Shown here piece after piece: positions 27,642 through 40,002 of a DNA stretch of 64,000 bases. The stretch comes from Anseranas semipalmata (Eukaryota; Chordata; Aves; Anseriformes; Anseranatidae). The notes beneath the pieces are model-generated. The model did no database searches, was not told the origin of the DNA, and saw only the letters and a list, made by a program, of their open reading frames with translations. The stretch spans positions 486,998 through 550,997 of the forward strand of contig VXAA01004204.1 in the NCBI GenBank assembly GCA_013399115.1, written 5' to 3'. The position numbers and the translations under genes are program-made. Positions within the stretch are counted from its first letter, which is position 1, and every line of letters starts with the position of its first letter.

Positions 27642-27841
27642 CATAGAATCGTAGAATCATAGAATATCCAAGTTGGAAGGGATCCACAAGGATCATCGAG
27701 TCCAACTCCTGGGTCGCCATAGGACCACCCCAAAAATAAGACCATGTGTCCGAGAGCGTTGTCCAAATGCTTCTTGACCTCCGTCAGGTTCGGTGCCGTG
27801 ACCACTTCCCTGGGGAGCCTGTTCCAGTGCCTGACCACCAT
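27642..27841 (-). mobile_element. CR1 LINE 3' fragment, 5'-truncated
   Basis: On the minus strand this is the 3' end of an avian CR1 retrotransposon. It encodes the tail of ORF2, with RHWNRLPREVV followed by a leucine-rich end, in a frame open from 27841 to 27641, and then the conserved 3'UTR (GAGTTGGACTCGATGATCC-type sequence). It ends in three consecutive 8-bp tail units (ATTCTATG, ATTCTACG, ATTCTATG). The copy is only about 200 bp, the usual outcome of incomplete target-primed reverse transcription. The tail abuts a short (GACA)n tract at about 27624-27637, perhaps the insertion site. Sequence is relatively well kept, so this looks younger than the copy at 33.7 kb. Confidence 0.93.
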
Positions 27842-30489
27842 ATTATCAAGATTGCATTTGCTTTATATCTTCTAATTTTACATTCTTTCACCTTTCAGCA
27901 GTTCTTGTAATGTGAATAAAGGGTGTTCACCAGGCACCAGCCTCCCTTGCTGAAGTCAGCTTACCTTTGCCCTAGAGTTCATGTCTCATATGCTATATGT
28001 GTGTAAATAGACAAAATACATCACAACAGAATAATCAGGAGACTATGATACAATGCTTTTCCTTAACAAATGCTTGAGACTACAGTTCTTTGTATAGATT
28101 TAGCAAAAACAATGTTTTCCATACTTTCCTTGTTTCATGAAAAAATTTCCCAGCTATATCGATGTGCAAAATGTAAAGCTTTTTATCCTGCTTTGAAAAG
28201 ACTATTCTAAGCTTTCAGTGTTCACAATATTCTCTTCTAGCACTGGAAGTTTCTGTATAACAACTTCACAATTAAAATGTTTTGGAAGCTTCTAAATATA
28301 AGTTATAGCTGCAGCTGTCAGGAAACAGCGTTTTGACAAAATTGAACTTTTTAAAGGAAAGTATCAATTTTGATTAAATTTGCTTGAAAGGTGTTTTGTA
28401 ACTTGAAACAAAGCATTTCAATGTTCTCACAGCATTCTCTGCATTTATTGGAGTATAAAGTTGCCATTTGTTTCAAAATCATTTTTCATTTTGAAGTTCA
28501 CTAAATAAAGTGATATAATGCATAACCAAGAGTTGAACCATTTTTGAAACATTTCTATATTATCAAAATAAAGCATTTCTATTGATCATTAAATGCTTTT
28601 TTTTTTCCCCCCTCAAAAATTTGTTTTATAGGAAACTTCAAATTTTATTTTCATTTTATTTGGTCAAAAATCTATTTTGAATGGTCAAAATTGCCTATGA
28701 AATTCCAGATTTAATCAATTCTTGTAATATTTTTTCTCTGAAACAAAACCAGTTGGTCTAGCTGAACTGATTGTGCAAAGATATAAGCCTGCACATATCT
28801 GTAACAGTAATGATCAAATTGAAGGGCTACCACCAATTCAGTGGATTTTCATCCAATGATCTTTTCCAATGGTCATATTGCCCATCTAATTCTGCCATCA
28901 AATTTTAGCTTTATTAGCCATCATCTCTTGAAAAAGCTTGGCGAGTTTTTTTTGAGAGTGTTAGTGATGAAAAATATAGCTGTACAGACAAGTCTGAAGA
29001 TCATCAAAGGCTCAAGATACACCATGGAAGGAGGCCTGAAGACATAGCCTGTGAGTAATGACGGGAAAGGAGAAATAATACATAATCCATTTCTCACCTA
29101 GAGAGAGAGAGTAATAAGCAATACTCCAACGGGTAGTCTACTTTTCTGAAACAAATGAACAGGAAAAAGTTACTTCGTAATATCCAGATGTTTCACTGAG
29201 GATGGAATTCACTGAGGATTTCACTGGCATTCCAAGGATCACTCTGTTGAGGCAGTCATTTTTCTCAAGGAACACAGCTTTTCAATGTCTCTTCCTCTAT
29301 ACAAATGACTATAAAACAGGTTACTAAAATTTCTTGAGAAGCAAAAGACTGAGGATTTGGTCATGTATTTTGCCTTGTCACCTACTGATGACATCTAGTA
29401 TGGCATGAAGCCAAATATGCTTGCTGGCCCTTGCAGATGGAAGAATCCCTGGTTAGGCAGCTAGGCTCCTTCCCCAGGGTACTAGTGGAGTTAGACACCT
29501 CAGAAATGGAAATAAAATCTAAGATGTGTGAGGCTACCTGTACAGCTACAGAGTTAATGAATGCATAGGATAAGTCTACAAGCTTTACAAAGCTTCAGGA
29601 CAGCACATCTGCTATGTTCTTCTGAGGCTCAAAATTCTCTCTTACAGATAAGGTAAGGCTTATTTTGTTGTTTCTGATATGTGCTAACTTGTGCCTGTTA
29701 AAATGCAACAGGAGGGGAAAGGTCAGTATTTCCTTCTGTTTATGTAAGTCTCAAATGCATAGCTAATTTTGAAGCTTGAATATAGCTTTGTGAATAGAAT
29801 CTGAGGACGTCCAAGATCACCTCACCAGATTCCAGATTGATAGTCACTGTCTTCTTCAAAGCACTTCCAAATGCTCCTCATAAAGTCCAAATACCATGCA
29901 GAAGACCATTGAAGATTTGATGAGCCAGTTGGAAAGGGAAGAAGAGGGGGCTTGACACTGTAGCTGAGCACTAGCTTGTAATGGGAAAGACATGGTATCA
30001 AGGCTTTTCCCTCAAGACAGTTTCTGTGTTCTGTAGGAGAGTGAGATGGTCCTGTTAAAAGGAACTGAAATCCCAGAGTCTTTCTCTGACATTGCCATTC
30101 CCTTTCTTCTTTCCTGGCCTGTATCCTACACAAATTATATGTTCATGCGGTTATGTTATAAGAAAACCTTGCCGTTTACCAATACTTTGAATTAGATTGA
30201 ACCAGCTGGCATGCACGACTTTTTAAATAATTCCCTATAGCACCTAGAAACTGCAAACAAGCAGTAAGGCAGGAGGGGACAGAATAGTTTGATGCACTTC
30301 AGGATTGGATGGGAGTTTCCAGTTTAATAGTTTTTCATTGAAGCAGGTAAATTCTACATAAATCCCATTTTTAATGTTTAAATATCTACTGGATCTGAAC
30401 TTGAGGGTCAATCATCTAAAGTTTTCTGTCTGATTCCTGCCAAAATCACCGGGTTGGACACCTATCCCTTTTAGAAATGCAATCATGTC

Positions 30490-30545
30490 TCTTCTGCCTT
30501 AGCTTCTTGTGTATAAAGTGGGAATAAAGGAATATCTTTTCCTTT
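30490..30545 (+). repeat. Possible MIR-like SINE fragment
   Basis: CTGCCTTAGCTTCTTGTG followed by TATAAAGTGGGAATAAAGG resembles the 3' segment of MIR ('cctcagtttcc...tgtaaaatggggataat'). Only this short part is recognisable, so the call is tentative. Confidence 0.3.
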
Positions 30546-32164
30546 TTAGAGAGCTAGAGTTAGTTAACTGTGGTAATGGTAAAATCATTTAACTCAAATT
30601 CTTCACAGAGGTCAGAAAGCAAGTGCTACTGGGCAAAATAATTCTTTACTCTCCAAGCTGGAGCTGAATTGCTGAACTGAAGGACACACTCTCTACTCCA
30701 TTACCCAGTCCTCCGTATTTTACATTTTTGTCAATAAAAAATAAGGTACAGCTAGAGTGTGAAATTTTGTTCTGTATGGAGGGCCAACAAAAGGCCCATG
30801 CCTCACCAGCCTTCCCGAAGAGAATGACACTTCAGCAGACCAGTCAGTGTTAATGGTTAAAAAATGAGACATTCAGAGCTTATAAGTCAAATATTTAGGG
30901 GCAAATTCTTGACCCTCACTGAAAGTCTTGCCTGGCTGAAGAGGGCACATAGGACAGAAAGCTGCCTTTGGTTGAGGCAGCTGAACAGAAATTGACCTCA
31001 GAGAAATGGCAGATATTCTGATTTTCTTTTTTTTTTTTTCTTTTCTTCAAGGTATCTTCCTCTGTACAGCCTGCTTTCAAATTCTCTTTAATAGAAGTTA
31101 AGGCATTCAGTCAGTGCCTTGACCATGAAATAGGTTCCAATGTCTCACTATATAAATCAGACATGCACAAGACTGGTTTGTGTTTCCATGGAATGCTCCA
31201 CAATGTGTATTTACAATGACAAATGAATTTTTCAAACAGTTGCCTAATTTCTAAGTCAGAGTGTTGCAAAACAGCGTAGTTTTTCAGTTTTCCTCTTCCT
31301 TATTTAAGGTCAGATTTTTGACCCTTTTTGATAAAAGGGAAGCAGAAAAATTCTTCTGGGGGAACAGCGCTAGTATAGGACAATTCTGGCTGAAATTGAA
31401 GAAGTAAAGCTAATTCATATAATTCCTTCCACCCTAATTCTTAAGATGCAAGAGAAAAAAAGTAATCAGTAAAGATAGATGTTCTACCTTAATATTTAGA
31501 CCCTCCTAACAATCCCTCAGGCAGCTATTACAGTTTAGTTTCTTCCTTGTTACTTGAACGGGATTTTGGGTTGGAAAATGGAGTTAGCCAGTAGTTAAGT
31601 TCCATGTGTTTGCCTGTATGAGATGACATGTAAGTAGTCTTTCTCAGAGATATTAAAATATCCCTTCTTCATCTGGCCCTTCTTCATCTTAAGTTTGTTT
31701 AAATTCTGTAGTAGGTATTAACAGGCAATATTTGCATATGGGTGAGTCAGGTCTCTAACTTATTTAAAAAAAAATAGAAAAGAGCGAGTAGTAGATTCAA
31801 AGATAAGCAATACTGTGCTTTAACCTGGGGTGTGAGTGGGTTTCTTTGGAATAGTTGACTGCAACAGGGTGTTCTGTCTTGCTGCAAAAATAGTAGTGTC
31901 CCATGTATTCTAACCTGGTCACCAACTGTTCTTTCTGAATAGCACTTCTGCTATTGCAATGGAGATGTTGTTTTGGCCACTTGTGGAGGAGATGATTCAC
32001 TGCAAAATGGCATTTGTGGCTAATGATCACCTGCAGTGTTACAGGGTTTTAACAAAGGTAAAGCAAAGAAGAAAGAGCCACTGCTGAATTAAAATCACAC
32101 ATTTTTTTACCATAAAATCTGTAGTTCTACAGTTCAGTTTTTTTTGTTCGTTTGTTTTCTTTGA

Positions 32165-32185
32165 TTTTTTTTTTTTTTTTTTTTT
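32165..32185. repeat. T21 homopolymer
   Basis: Uninterrupted T run following a T-rich stretch with TTTGTTCGTTTG. No linked retrocopy recognised. Confidence 0.9.
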
Positions 32186-33024
32186 GTGAAATGATCTGTC
32201 AGTTCAAAAAAGTCACGTGGAAGAAAAAGAACTGTAATAACAGACACAGTTCAACTTGCTGGAGGAGTTTTTTAATGGAATGTTTTGAGTTTTATAACTG
32301 ATCTTCCCCTTGCAGACCTCAGCTGTTTGAGAATTGGGCTCTAAGTTGTCTTTTCACAACAATTTTGTTTTTGTAAATTAATGATCTAAGTGATTTATTA
32401 TTCAGTTCTTCCACTGCTGCTTTATTTCTGTTGATCTTTGTTTTTCTGCTTAATTTCTATAAATTACTGTACAGTTTCCCATAAGGTATAATTAAGCAGA
32501 ATTGCTAAAGTTTTAATTATTGTGTATTATAGATGTTGAAAGCAACATTAGCACTTAGCTTTTAAAAATGTGATAGTATATTTATAAGAGAGCATTTATA
32601 AACACATTTACATATAGTTAAGATGAAAAAGGTATTTGAATTGTAGTCATTAGCATTTCTTCAAACATATGGCATACCAGCAGAGGCCATGGGCCATGCC
32701 TTCATTAACTGAACACTGTTTCATCAGTATCTCAGCTTCCTGCTGTGCCACCCTGTGGCGTACCCTTCTGTCCCTGAGGTTTCAGTGACAAGGGACAATA
32801 TGTCCCCAAGGTGAAAATCTGGGAAATAACGCAGATTAGCCCTTAGAGGAGTTCTTATGATTATTTAATCATGCTTAGGAAAGAAATACACAGTACCACA
32901 AAAGAAAAGCATTAAAAATCCTGCCAGCCTACTATTTTCAGCGTTGCAGGGCCTGATGATCTCTTCAGTGCACCATCAACATAACTACACTGGAATATGA
33001 CAGCTTTATGCTGCCCATTATAAG

Positions 33025-33200
33025 TCTGGCCTGTTTCAGATTTGCTTGTATAATGGTACATTATACATTGGTACTACATTGATACTAATAGGTATCATGG
33101 GTCAATTATCATTCATCGGCTATAAAGTTCAGGTGATGGATCAAGATTTAACTTCTCTTAACCATGGCACATGCAACCATTTAATTTCATTTCCTAATAA
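33025..33200. promoter_or_regulatory. Candidate conserved non-coding element
   Basis: This block is less AT-monotonous than its surroundings. It keeps homeodomain-type cores such as TCAATTATCATTCATC, a CpG in CATCGGCTATAAAG, and GGTGATGGATCAAG. The texture resembles conserved vertebrate enhancers, but conservation cannot be measured from a single sequence. An open frame overlaps it and has no domain content. Confidence 0.28.
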
Positions 33201-33682
33201 AAACTGGAAAAGGAATAAAAATACTCATATAAATGTCATGGTCATATTTTATTTGTGCATTTCTCAGGTATATAAAGATAGGCTAATATGACAGGCATAG
33301 ACATTTGTCTTAAGTCATTAAATTCTCTCATGCTTCACCTGTCATAGCCATATGATATTCTTTGCTAAATATATATATATTTCCTTTTTTTCTTTTTTTT
33401 TTATTGAAAAGCTCTTAGTAGGAATTTAAAAACACCTTACACAATTTGTTTAACAATATGACACTGAAAGTAAGGCTAGTTAATTTGCTTTTTATTATAA
33501 TTATCATTACTGTAAGATGTATCTTTTCAATATCCCCCAGACTAACTTTTCCTTCTCATTGTGATAAATAAGAGTAGGAAGTTTCCCACATTGAAGTGGG
33601 AAATCAGTATCAAAATTGTTTGTGCAGTTTGTTATGGGTATATGTCTTCTCTCTTATAACTATTTTCTTTAAGAAGAGTTAG

Positions 33683-33838
33683 AGAATCATAGAATCATAG
33701 AATATCCTGATCTGGAAGGGACACACAAGGATCATCATGTCCAACTCCTGGCTCCACATAGAACCACTCAAAAATCAGACCATATGTCTGAGAGCATTAG
33801 GGCTTTATGGATGTCAGTGAATGCACTCCCTCTTTGGA
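33683..33838 (-). mobile_element. CR1 LINE 3' end fragment, decayed
   Basis: Antisense copy of the CR1 3'UTR. The plus strand reads GAATCATAGAATCATAGAAT, then ATCCTGATCTGGAAGGGAC and CAACTCCTGGCTCCACATAG, the same order as the copies at 27.6 and 61.2 kb. After about 33800 the match breaks up, with a small deletion in the stretch corresponding to the end of ORF2. The 8-bp tail is present in two to three units. A 5'-truncated, inactive insertion. Confidence 0.88.
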
Positions 33839-34289
33839 ATCCAGACAGTAAAGCCTGTTCTTGGATTAAGGGATGAGAAGTATCAACTAGAGTTGATATA
33901 TTTAAACTATAATTATAAAATCAGCTATTGCAAAAATCTTCTTCTGATATTAAGACACATATTACGCTATAATCTGTCCTGTTCTTGCACCTATAGGAAA
34001 AGATACTCTACAACATGCATTTAGATTAAGGAATAGAAGTTAGCCTAGTGTAAATGGAGGAAGTATGGATTTGTAAAGCAAGATTTACTTCAAATTAATA
34101 AAAGTATCTGATGCAATTTATATATTTTTATATATTTTCTCAAAGTTTTGGTCAGGCCTAGATGTAATTACGGCTGAAGGTTTAGGAACATTTTGGTAGG
34201 TAGTCAGAGTGTTTAAACTGGCATCAGTCCATTTTTACCTTCATTCTTTGTATAAAAGAGGAATCTGAAAATCTCTTGCCACAGTATCC

Positions 34290-34420
34290 ACCATTAATCA
34301 ATGGTGCAATGGAAAGCTCTCATTAACTTTAACCCTCCGACCCTGACATTAGTCTGCTCATCACTGCAATCATTAGCAAAATGAAAAACAATCAAGCAGG
34401 GTATCTACATTCTAATAATA
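34290..34420. promoter_or_regulatory. Candidate conserved non-coding element
   Basis: CCACCATTAATCAATGGTGC contains a small inverted repeat around TTAATCAA, followed by CTCATTAACTTTAACCCTCC and CTGCAATCATTAGC. Clusters of TAAT and ATCA homeodomain-type cores with unusually mixed composition suggest a possible enhancer. This is inference only. Confidence 0.27.
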
Positions 34421-36694
34421 TTAATGCTTTCACTCTATTACACACAAATGTCAAATGTGACAAAAATCACTGAACTTCAAATATATACATAACAGATTTT
34501 GATATATATAAAGCACCAGTTTTTGTTATTCTCACTCAACAGCGAAATTAAAGACACAGTGCCAAGGGGGCCCATACCATTTGCAATCTGTAGCATTTCC
34601 AATGTATTTTCAACAATATTGTAAATATTTATGGAGTTTTATAAAGATTCTATGCTTCCTTCTGTTTGTGATGCATCAACAAGACTCAGTAGGATATCAT
34701 AGGCAGATATTTACTTCTGGGAATTCCCTTTTGGACTCTTTTTGGTTGAAAACCGCTTCATGACTTACAGTACCGCAAATCCCCAGAAATGTACCATGCT
34801 ATTATTGCCAGCTGAGTTCTTCCAAGTAAAGATGACATCAGCCATCTGTCACGTTATACTAATCCTAGGAAAAAAAGCCAAGTGAAGAGAAAATAAATAC
34901 CTTTCATATCTATTAGCCAAATATTTGTATTAAAAAATGATATGATTAAAATCTCGCTAGAGAAGCTAACTCTTGTAAGTGAATAATCCTTTCTGAGTAA
35001 ACTACATACCTAAAATGTATATGTCTTTTTACCTACTTAAAGCAAATTATGCCATGAACATATGTTTGAGATTGTGGTCTCCTGCTACGTATTGGTAGAT
35101 AAGGAAATGCGCCACCAAGCAGTGATTTTCCTCTGGACCTGCTTACTAAGCCCTGCCAGGTACCACGTAGCTGTGTTACTGTTCTGTAGTGCTCTGCTGA
35201 GGTAAATGGAAGTTTCCCAGGATCTAGCAGAGACAAAATTACATTCCCCATCACGAACAATGCTGCTGATCAATAAGGAGAGTGTCTAAATTAGCAGTAA
35301 CATCATAATGAAATGTTCTAAAAGCCTGAACAGTGTCAGGTACCTGCTTCCCCAGAGAGCAGGGGAGATGTCAGTGAGGAAAACTTTTGGATAAGCTGTA
35401 AGACTAGTTTATGTGGAGACTAATTCTGTGGGTTTTTGCCTTGTTTCTTTGTCATGGACAGTTACTCAAAAACATACATTCAGCAGTTCAAACACTAATT
35501 GTGGTGTCTAAAAGAACTGTTTGTGAGAACTCATCCCAATATAATTAGGGCTAGAACAATAAATGTCAAGAAATAAAAAACTGAACAGCCAGCTAGCCCA
35601 TTCCCTGATAACAGTGTAGTATGGTACTGTCATAGAAAGGGATTCTAAAGCACATTTATGCTTAGTTCAGCAGTATAAATGTTAACACTTTTAGCACTGT
35701 AAAAGTTATTTTCTCTCTTTTAGAGCTGTAGAAGCGCCATCAGAGAACTAAGCATTGACACATACAACTACAGAAATAAATAAATGTATACTATTCCATC
35801 TCCCCATGCTCCCTGCCCCCACCCCCCGTGCTGTGTTTTCCACCTAAGCAACAGGCATTGTGAAGGAACAGGCTTTCCTTCTAGTCTAAAAGGCATTTCG
35901 GGAAGCAGAGTCATAAGAAATGGAAAATAAAGACAATGGAAGTTTCATAACTAAAGAGACGTTTTCTTGGATTGTATCCTCCTTTGACTGGTTTCTAATA
36001 ATGTAGAGTAATGGGGTAGATGGAATGAAATCTTTTATTAGCTAATTCATGAATACAGAGCTGAGAATCAATAAACAGAGGATTTCCTTACAAGTTCTTC
36101 TTCCTGAGCTACTCAGCTGGTCTTCTAATGGTTCCAGTTAGTTTCTAATACTCCTGTTTGAGGGAAGACTGATGGGGAAATATGAATCCTTTGTTATCGT
36201 TGCCCATTTGATTTTTGGCTTGGAAGATTCTTTTGGTGTACTTCCTTCAACCACAGATTTACCTCTAGTCATCCATATATAATGCTTAGAATTTGTAAAG
36301 GATAATCAAGATTTATAAAGCCTAGTAGAAATACTACCTTTTTTGTATGTACTACTTGCTATAAGGACTTTAAACATCTTATCCATTCTGGAACCTGATA
36401 GTGTACTTAAGTAACTATTATTGCTATGACACATACTCAAAAACATGTGTAGCAAACTGCTTATGCTAAGCTAGACAGCTTTAAACATTACAAACTATGC
36501 AAACCCATCAACATCAACTTAGAATTAAACTTGACTGGGACACTTCTAATGAACAATCTTTCTTCAACTACTATTTATTTGTCAAAATCAATACTTTTAA
36601 TTGAGTATAATAATACCAACAAGAGATTTGAAGAAGGCTGTTCAGTGTCAAGATAACATTTTTAATGAAGAGTAGGGAATCATTAAAAGTCATA

Positions 36695-36760
36695 TACAGT
36701 AGTTTGGCAGCTCATGTCAGATCTCAGAAATCTGGGTTCAAATCTCTGCTTTTCTCATAT
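36695..36760 (+). repeat. Possible tRNA-derived SINE head
   Basis: GTAGTTTGGCAGCTCATGTC followed by a B-box-like GGGTTCAAATC at 36734-36744 and TCTGCTTTTC resembles the 5' tRNA-like part of the same ancient SINE class seen at 20.2 kb. The downstream body is not recognisable. Confidence 0.38.
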
Positions 36761-39704
36761 TGCCAAGACAACCCTGGTGCTTGCGTGTCAGGACTATTTT
36801 GAGTAATATATATATGTACTTGCGTTATAGAAATAGTTTAATATTTCAAAGAAGAGGACATAGTCTGGGTCACCTACTGCAGGCAAATGATGGAAACCTT
36901 AGTTATCAGTTAGCTTCATTGTTTTTTTCACCTGTGTTAATGCCCTCTTGTCCATGTGCATAGGATATTACTTCCCTTTCAAACAAATAAAACAAAAAAT
37001 TCCAAGTGCACTTATGATATGTGTAAATAACATAAGGCCAAACTTACAAAACAAAGCTTGTTTTCACTGTGGAGCTAAGGTTGCATGCAGCCACCTGAAG
37101 GATAGCATAACTGATAATTTCTTAGAAAGAGAAACCTTGAAGCTGGATGAAAGATAAAAAATTTAGCTCTGCTTGGTAATGTGAGGCAATGACTCCAGAG
37201 TAAAACTACCACCAGTCAGGAATTATTTCTTCACATTCGCTAAAGATGTGGGTGCCTGAATACTTATTTTCAAGAAACAGTAGTTTTGAGTGGATGCCGG
37301 ATACTGAGAGGTTTATATATGTGAATATATAAAGTAGTAGTTTCAGGGTGGTACTTTTTTTCAATTATGCAAAATGAAAGTTTCCCTGAGACAGATGTAA
37401 CTTGCAAACTTCTTTTTCCAGTGCTTTTGATGTGTAACTTAGGTAGGAAAGCTTGAGATCCAGGTCAGAACTCCAAGACAAAGAAATATCTTGAGTCAGA
37501 ACCTGCTTCTACCAACTCCCAATTTTTCCAGAATGTGTTGTTTACTTATTTTTATGATTTAAACTTCAAAAAGCTTTAGCTTCAAAGCTTTTTTGTCTTG
37601 ATGCAAAAATGAGAGGTTTGGAATCTGTGGCTGCGTATATAAAATTGAGGCAGTTAAAGTTTTACTTTCAACTAGTAAATCAATTCTAAAATTCCATTTA
37701 CCCAATTAGATATTTAAACATGTTCTATGTCTCTAGAAGTACTAAGATTTCTACTTCTCAAGAGATTCTAGTGCCATTTCTAATATTGTCAGACAGCTCT
37801 TTCTTCAAGGGGCAATTAGCACTGTAAAGTTCAATTTAATGTGTTCAGATTGTGTATCTCTAACAAAAGTTTCCCTTGTGTTTGTGTGCCTTTGATTTCA
37901 ATGCTGAGAGAGCAAATGTTACTAATGTAAAAAATTGAACCTCTACATTTATCATCCTTTTTGTAGCAAGTGAGCCCCTTCTTGGGAAGGGTTCCAAAGA
38001 CATTTCTCCTGGATGGGGTGTCTGAACACTGTTATGGAATAATATGGGGTTGAAATTTTGTAGCTCTGTGGATTTTGTCCCATGAGGGTTTCTCTCCCTC
38101 TGTTCATCTTGAAACTAAGCCTAAAATAATTTCCATTTGCTTCTACTGCTATAGAAATCCTCACCTTCCCCTAGTTTTTAATAAAAAGGACTTCTGAGAG
38201 GATCAAAGTGTGATTTTTCTGCTCACCTTATTTGGATGAGGGGAAGGGAGGCTAGGGCAAAGTACTGACTAAGACGTCCATTCTGGAGGCATCTGATTGA
38301 ATTTGAATGCCCATTTTTTTTTTCTGGTTTGCACTTTTGTCTATTGCTTAGTTAAAAAAAAAAAAAATCTATCCTCATTGAAAATAATTTCTTAAAAAAC
38401 GTGACTCAGTTTCACAGTCTGCAGCAAAACTTTGCAGAAGCAATCAGAGGTGCTTCCGGTCTTATGAAACACTAATGTGATTGCCAATGATAGACCTGCA
38501 AAATACACACCCAGATTCTGTGAGACCGAAGATGAAAATTATAGTGAGCCATATCCAGTCCATTCTTCCAATGAAATACATATTGTCAGCGGGAGGAGTA
38601 TGGAAGCGCACATCTGCTGACAATCCAATTTGGTTTTCCTCCAGGAGCAGGAAATGTGGAGAAAAGAGAAATTTGCTGCACTGCCACCTCTTTCCCCTTC
38701 CTCTTGTGTTCCAAGATTATGCAGAAGAGGTATATATGCAGAGCCTCTGGTTATTTTAAGGCAGTGAATTCCAGGTTAAGGTATTACTTAATAAACAGTA
38801 ACAGCATGGCTGTGTTTTGATTTCTTTATTCTTTCTAAGATATCGGAGTGGAAGAAGCAGAGGCAGGAACCGAAGGGAATTACTTTGTTCTGAATTGTTC
38901 CTTAAGATCTTAAAATCAGAAAAAAATAATCTGATCTTGGAAGGCAAGAGGTGTTTCAGAAAAGAAAAATGAATGCACAGATTGCATATATCCCATTCTG
39001 TATGTCAGTCATAGTAGAAGATATTACATTTATTTATTTTGGAGTGATTTCTTCAACTCCTTTTTTGGAGGATGAATGTCAACCTGGATTATCACCATTC
39101 TTTCACCATTGACAACCCCACTGAAAAACAAGATGCGATTTTTAAAATAGCATTTTTGTGACTTCAGCTTATTTACAGAATCGGGAACTCAGAATTTGTT
39201 AGTCATTACCTATCTCAATAAAAATATATCTGTCTGCTTTACAACCCTGTAAGAGCTGAAAAAAAAAAAAGTTTTATCATCTTGCACTATAAGACTTTAT
39301 TCACAATAATCCATTTCTGAACCCAGAAAACCTTTAAGAGTATCACCTGCAATATAATGTCTCTTTACTGAATGCAGAAGCTGAGGAAAAAAGCTGAACT
39401 TTTATTAAAAGAAGAAATAATATTTGTAAGTCTTTGATTTGCAAATAAAATTTATTCCATATTTTAAGTAATAAGTTTCAGATGAAAATAAGTTACATTT
39501 TCTTTAAATTGTTATTTTAGTTGTCTCTATTTACTAATGAGGAAAAATGTAAAAATTGGAGATTTCATCCCTCCTTTTTTACCTCCTGGCAGATTAACTA
39601 AAAAAGGAGCAGCAGCTGGGAATTTAAGCAGAGGTAAGAAAAAGAAAAAGATTAAGTTTTTCTGAAATAAGCAATAAAAAAAAGAGAATTAATAGTTTTT
39701 TCAA

Positions 39705-39745
39705 NNNNNNNNNNNNNNNNNNNNNNNNNNNNNNNNNNNNNNNNN
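39705..39745. other. Assembly gap (41 N)
   Basis: Run of 41 undetermined bases, immediately followed by GTA and a 26-T homopolymer. The gap is probably a homopolymer that the assembly could not resolve. Confidence 0.98.
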
Positions 39746-39748
39746 GTA

Positions 39749-39774
39749 TTTTTTTTTTTTTTTTTTTTTTTTTT
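39749..39774. repeat. T26 homopolymer beside gap
   Basis: Twenty-six T bases directly after the gap. It may be the resolved end of a longer tract. Confidence 0.95.
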
Positions 39775-39945
39775 AACCTTGATAAAAAAACTGCCAGGTC
39801 ACTAGTTATACAGTGATCCTTCTCCATTTTGAAGTACTTCCAGCTCTGTCTATGGTACTTGTGTATGTTTTTGTGTTGGGTATCTTTGTGCTTCTTCAGG
39901 TACATCTGAAGACCAGGTTGGATGAATTATTCCAGTCATTTCTCA

Positions 39946-40002
39946 AAAACAAACAAACAAACAAACAAAAAAAAAACAAATCAAACAAACAAAAAAAAAA
40001 CA
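39946..40002. repeat. (CAAA)n / A-rich repeat
   Basis: CAAA units broken by two ten-A runs. Low-complexity sequence without a recognisable retrocopy upstream. Confidence 0.88.

Larger units (their letters stand above)
27842..33024. other. Non-coding stretch between CR1 fragments
   Basis: No gene recognised. It includes a T21 tract at 32165-32185 and a weak SINE-like 3' motif near 30493-30530. The longest open frame (29822-30133, minus strand, about 103 codons) has no recognisable domain. Confidence 0.55.
33839..39704. other. Non-coding stretch with candidate conserved blocks
   Basis: AT-rich DNA with no gene recognised. Contains a possible conserved element at 34290-34420, a possible SINE relic near 36.7 kb, and short AT repeats. 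It ends at an assembly gap. Confidence 0.55.

Noticed and set aside
27642..33838. CRISPR-like array from repeated GAATCATAGAAT units
   Set aside because: These are the 8-bp tail units of CR1 copies; there are no regular spacers and the DNA is from a vertebrate.
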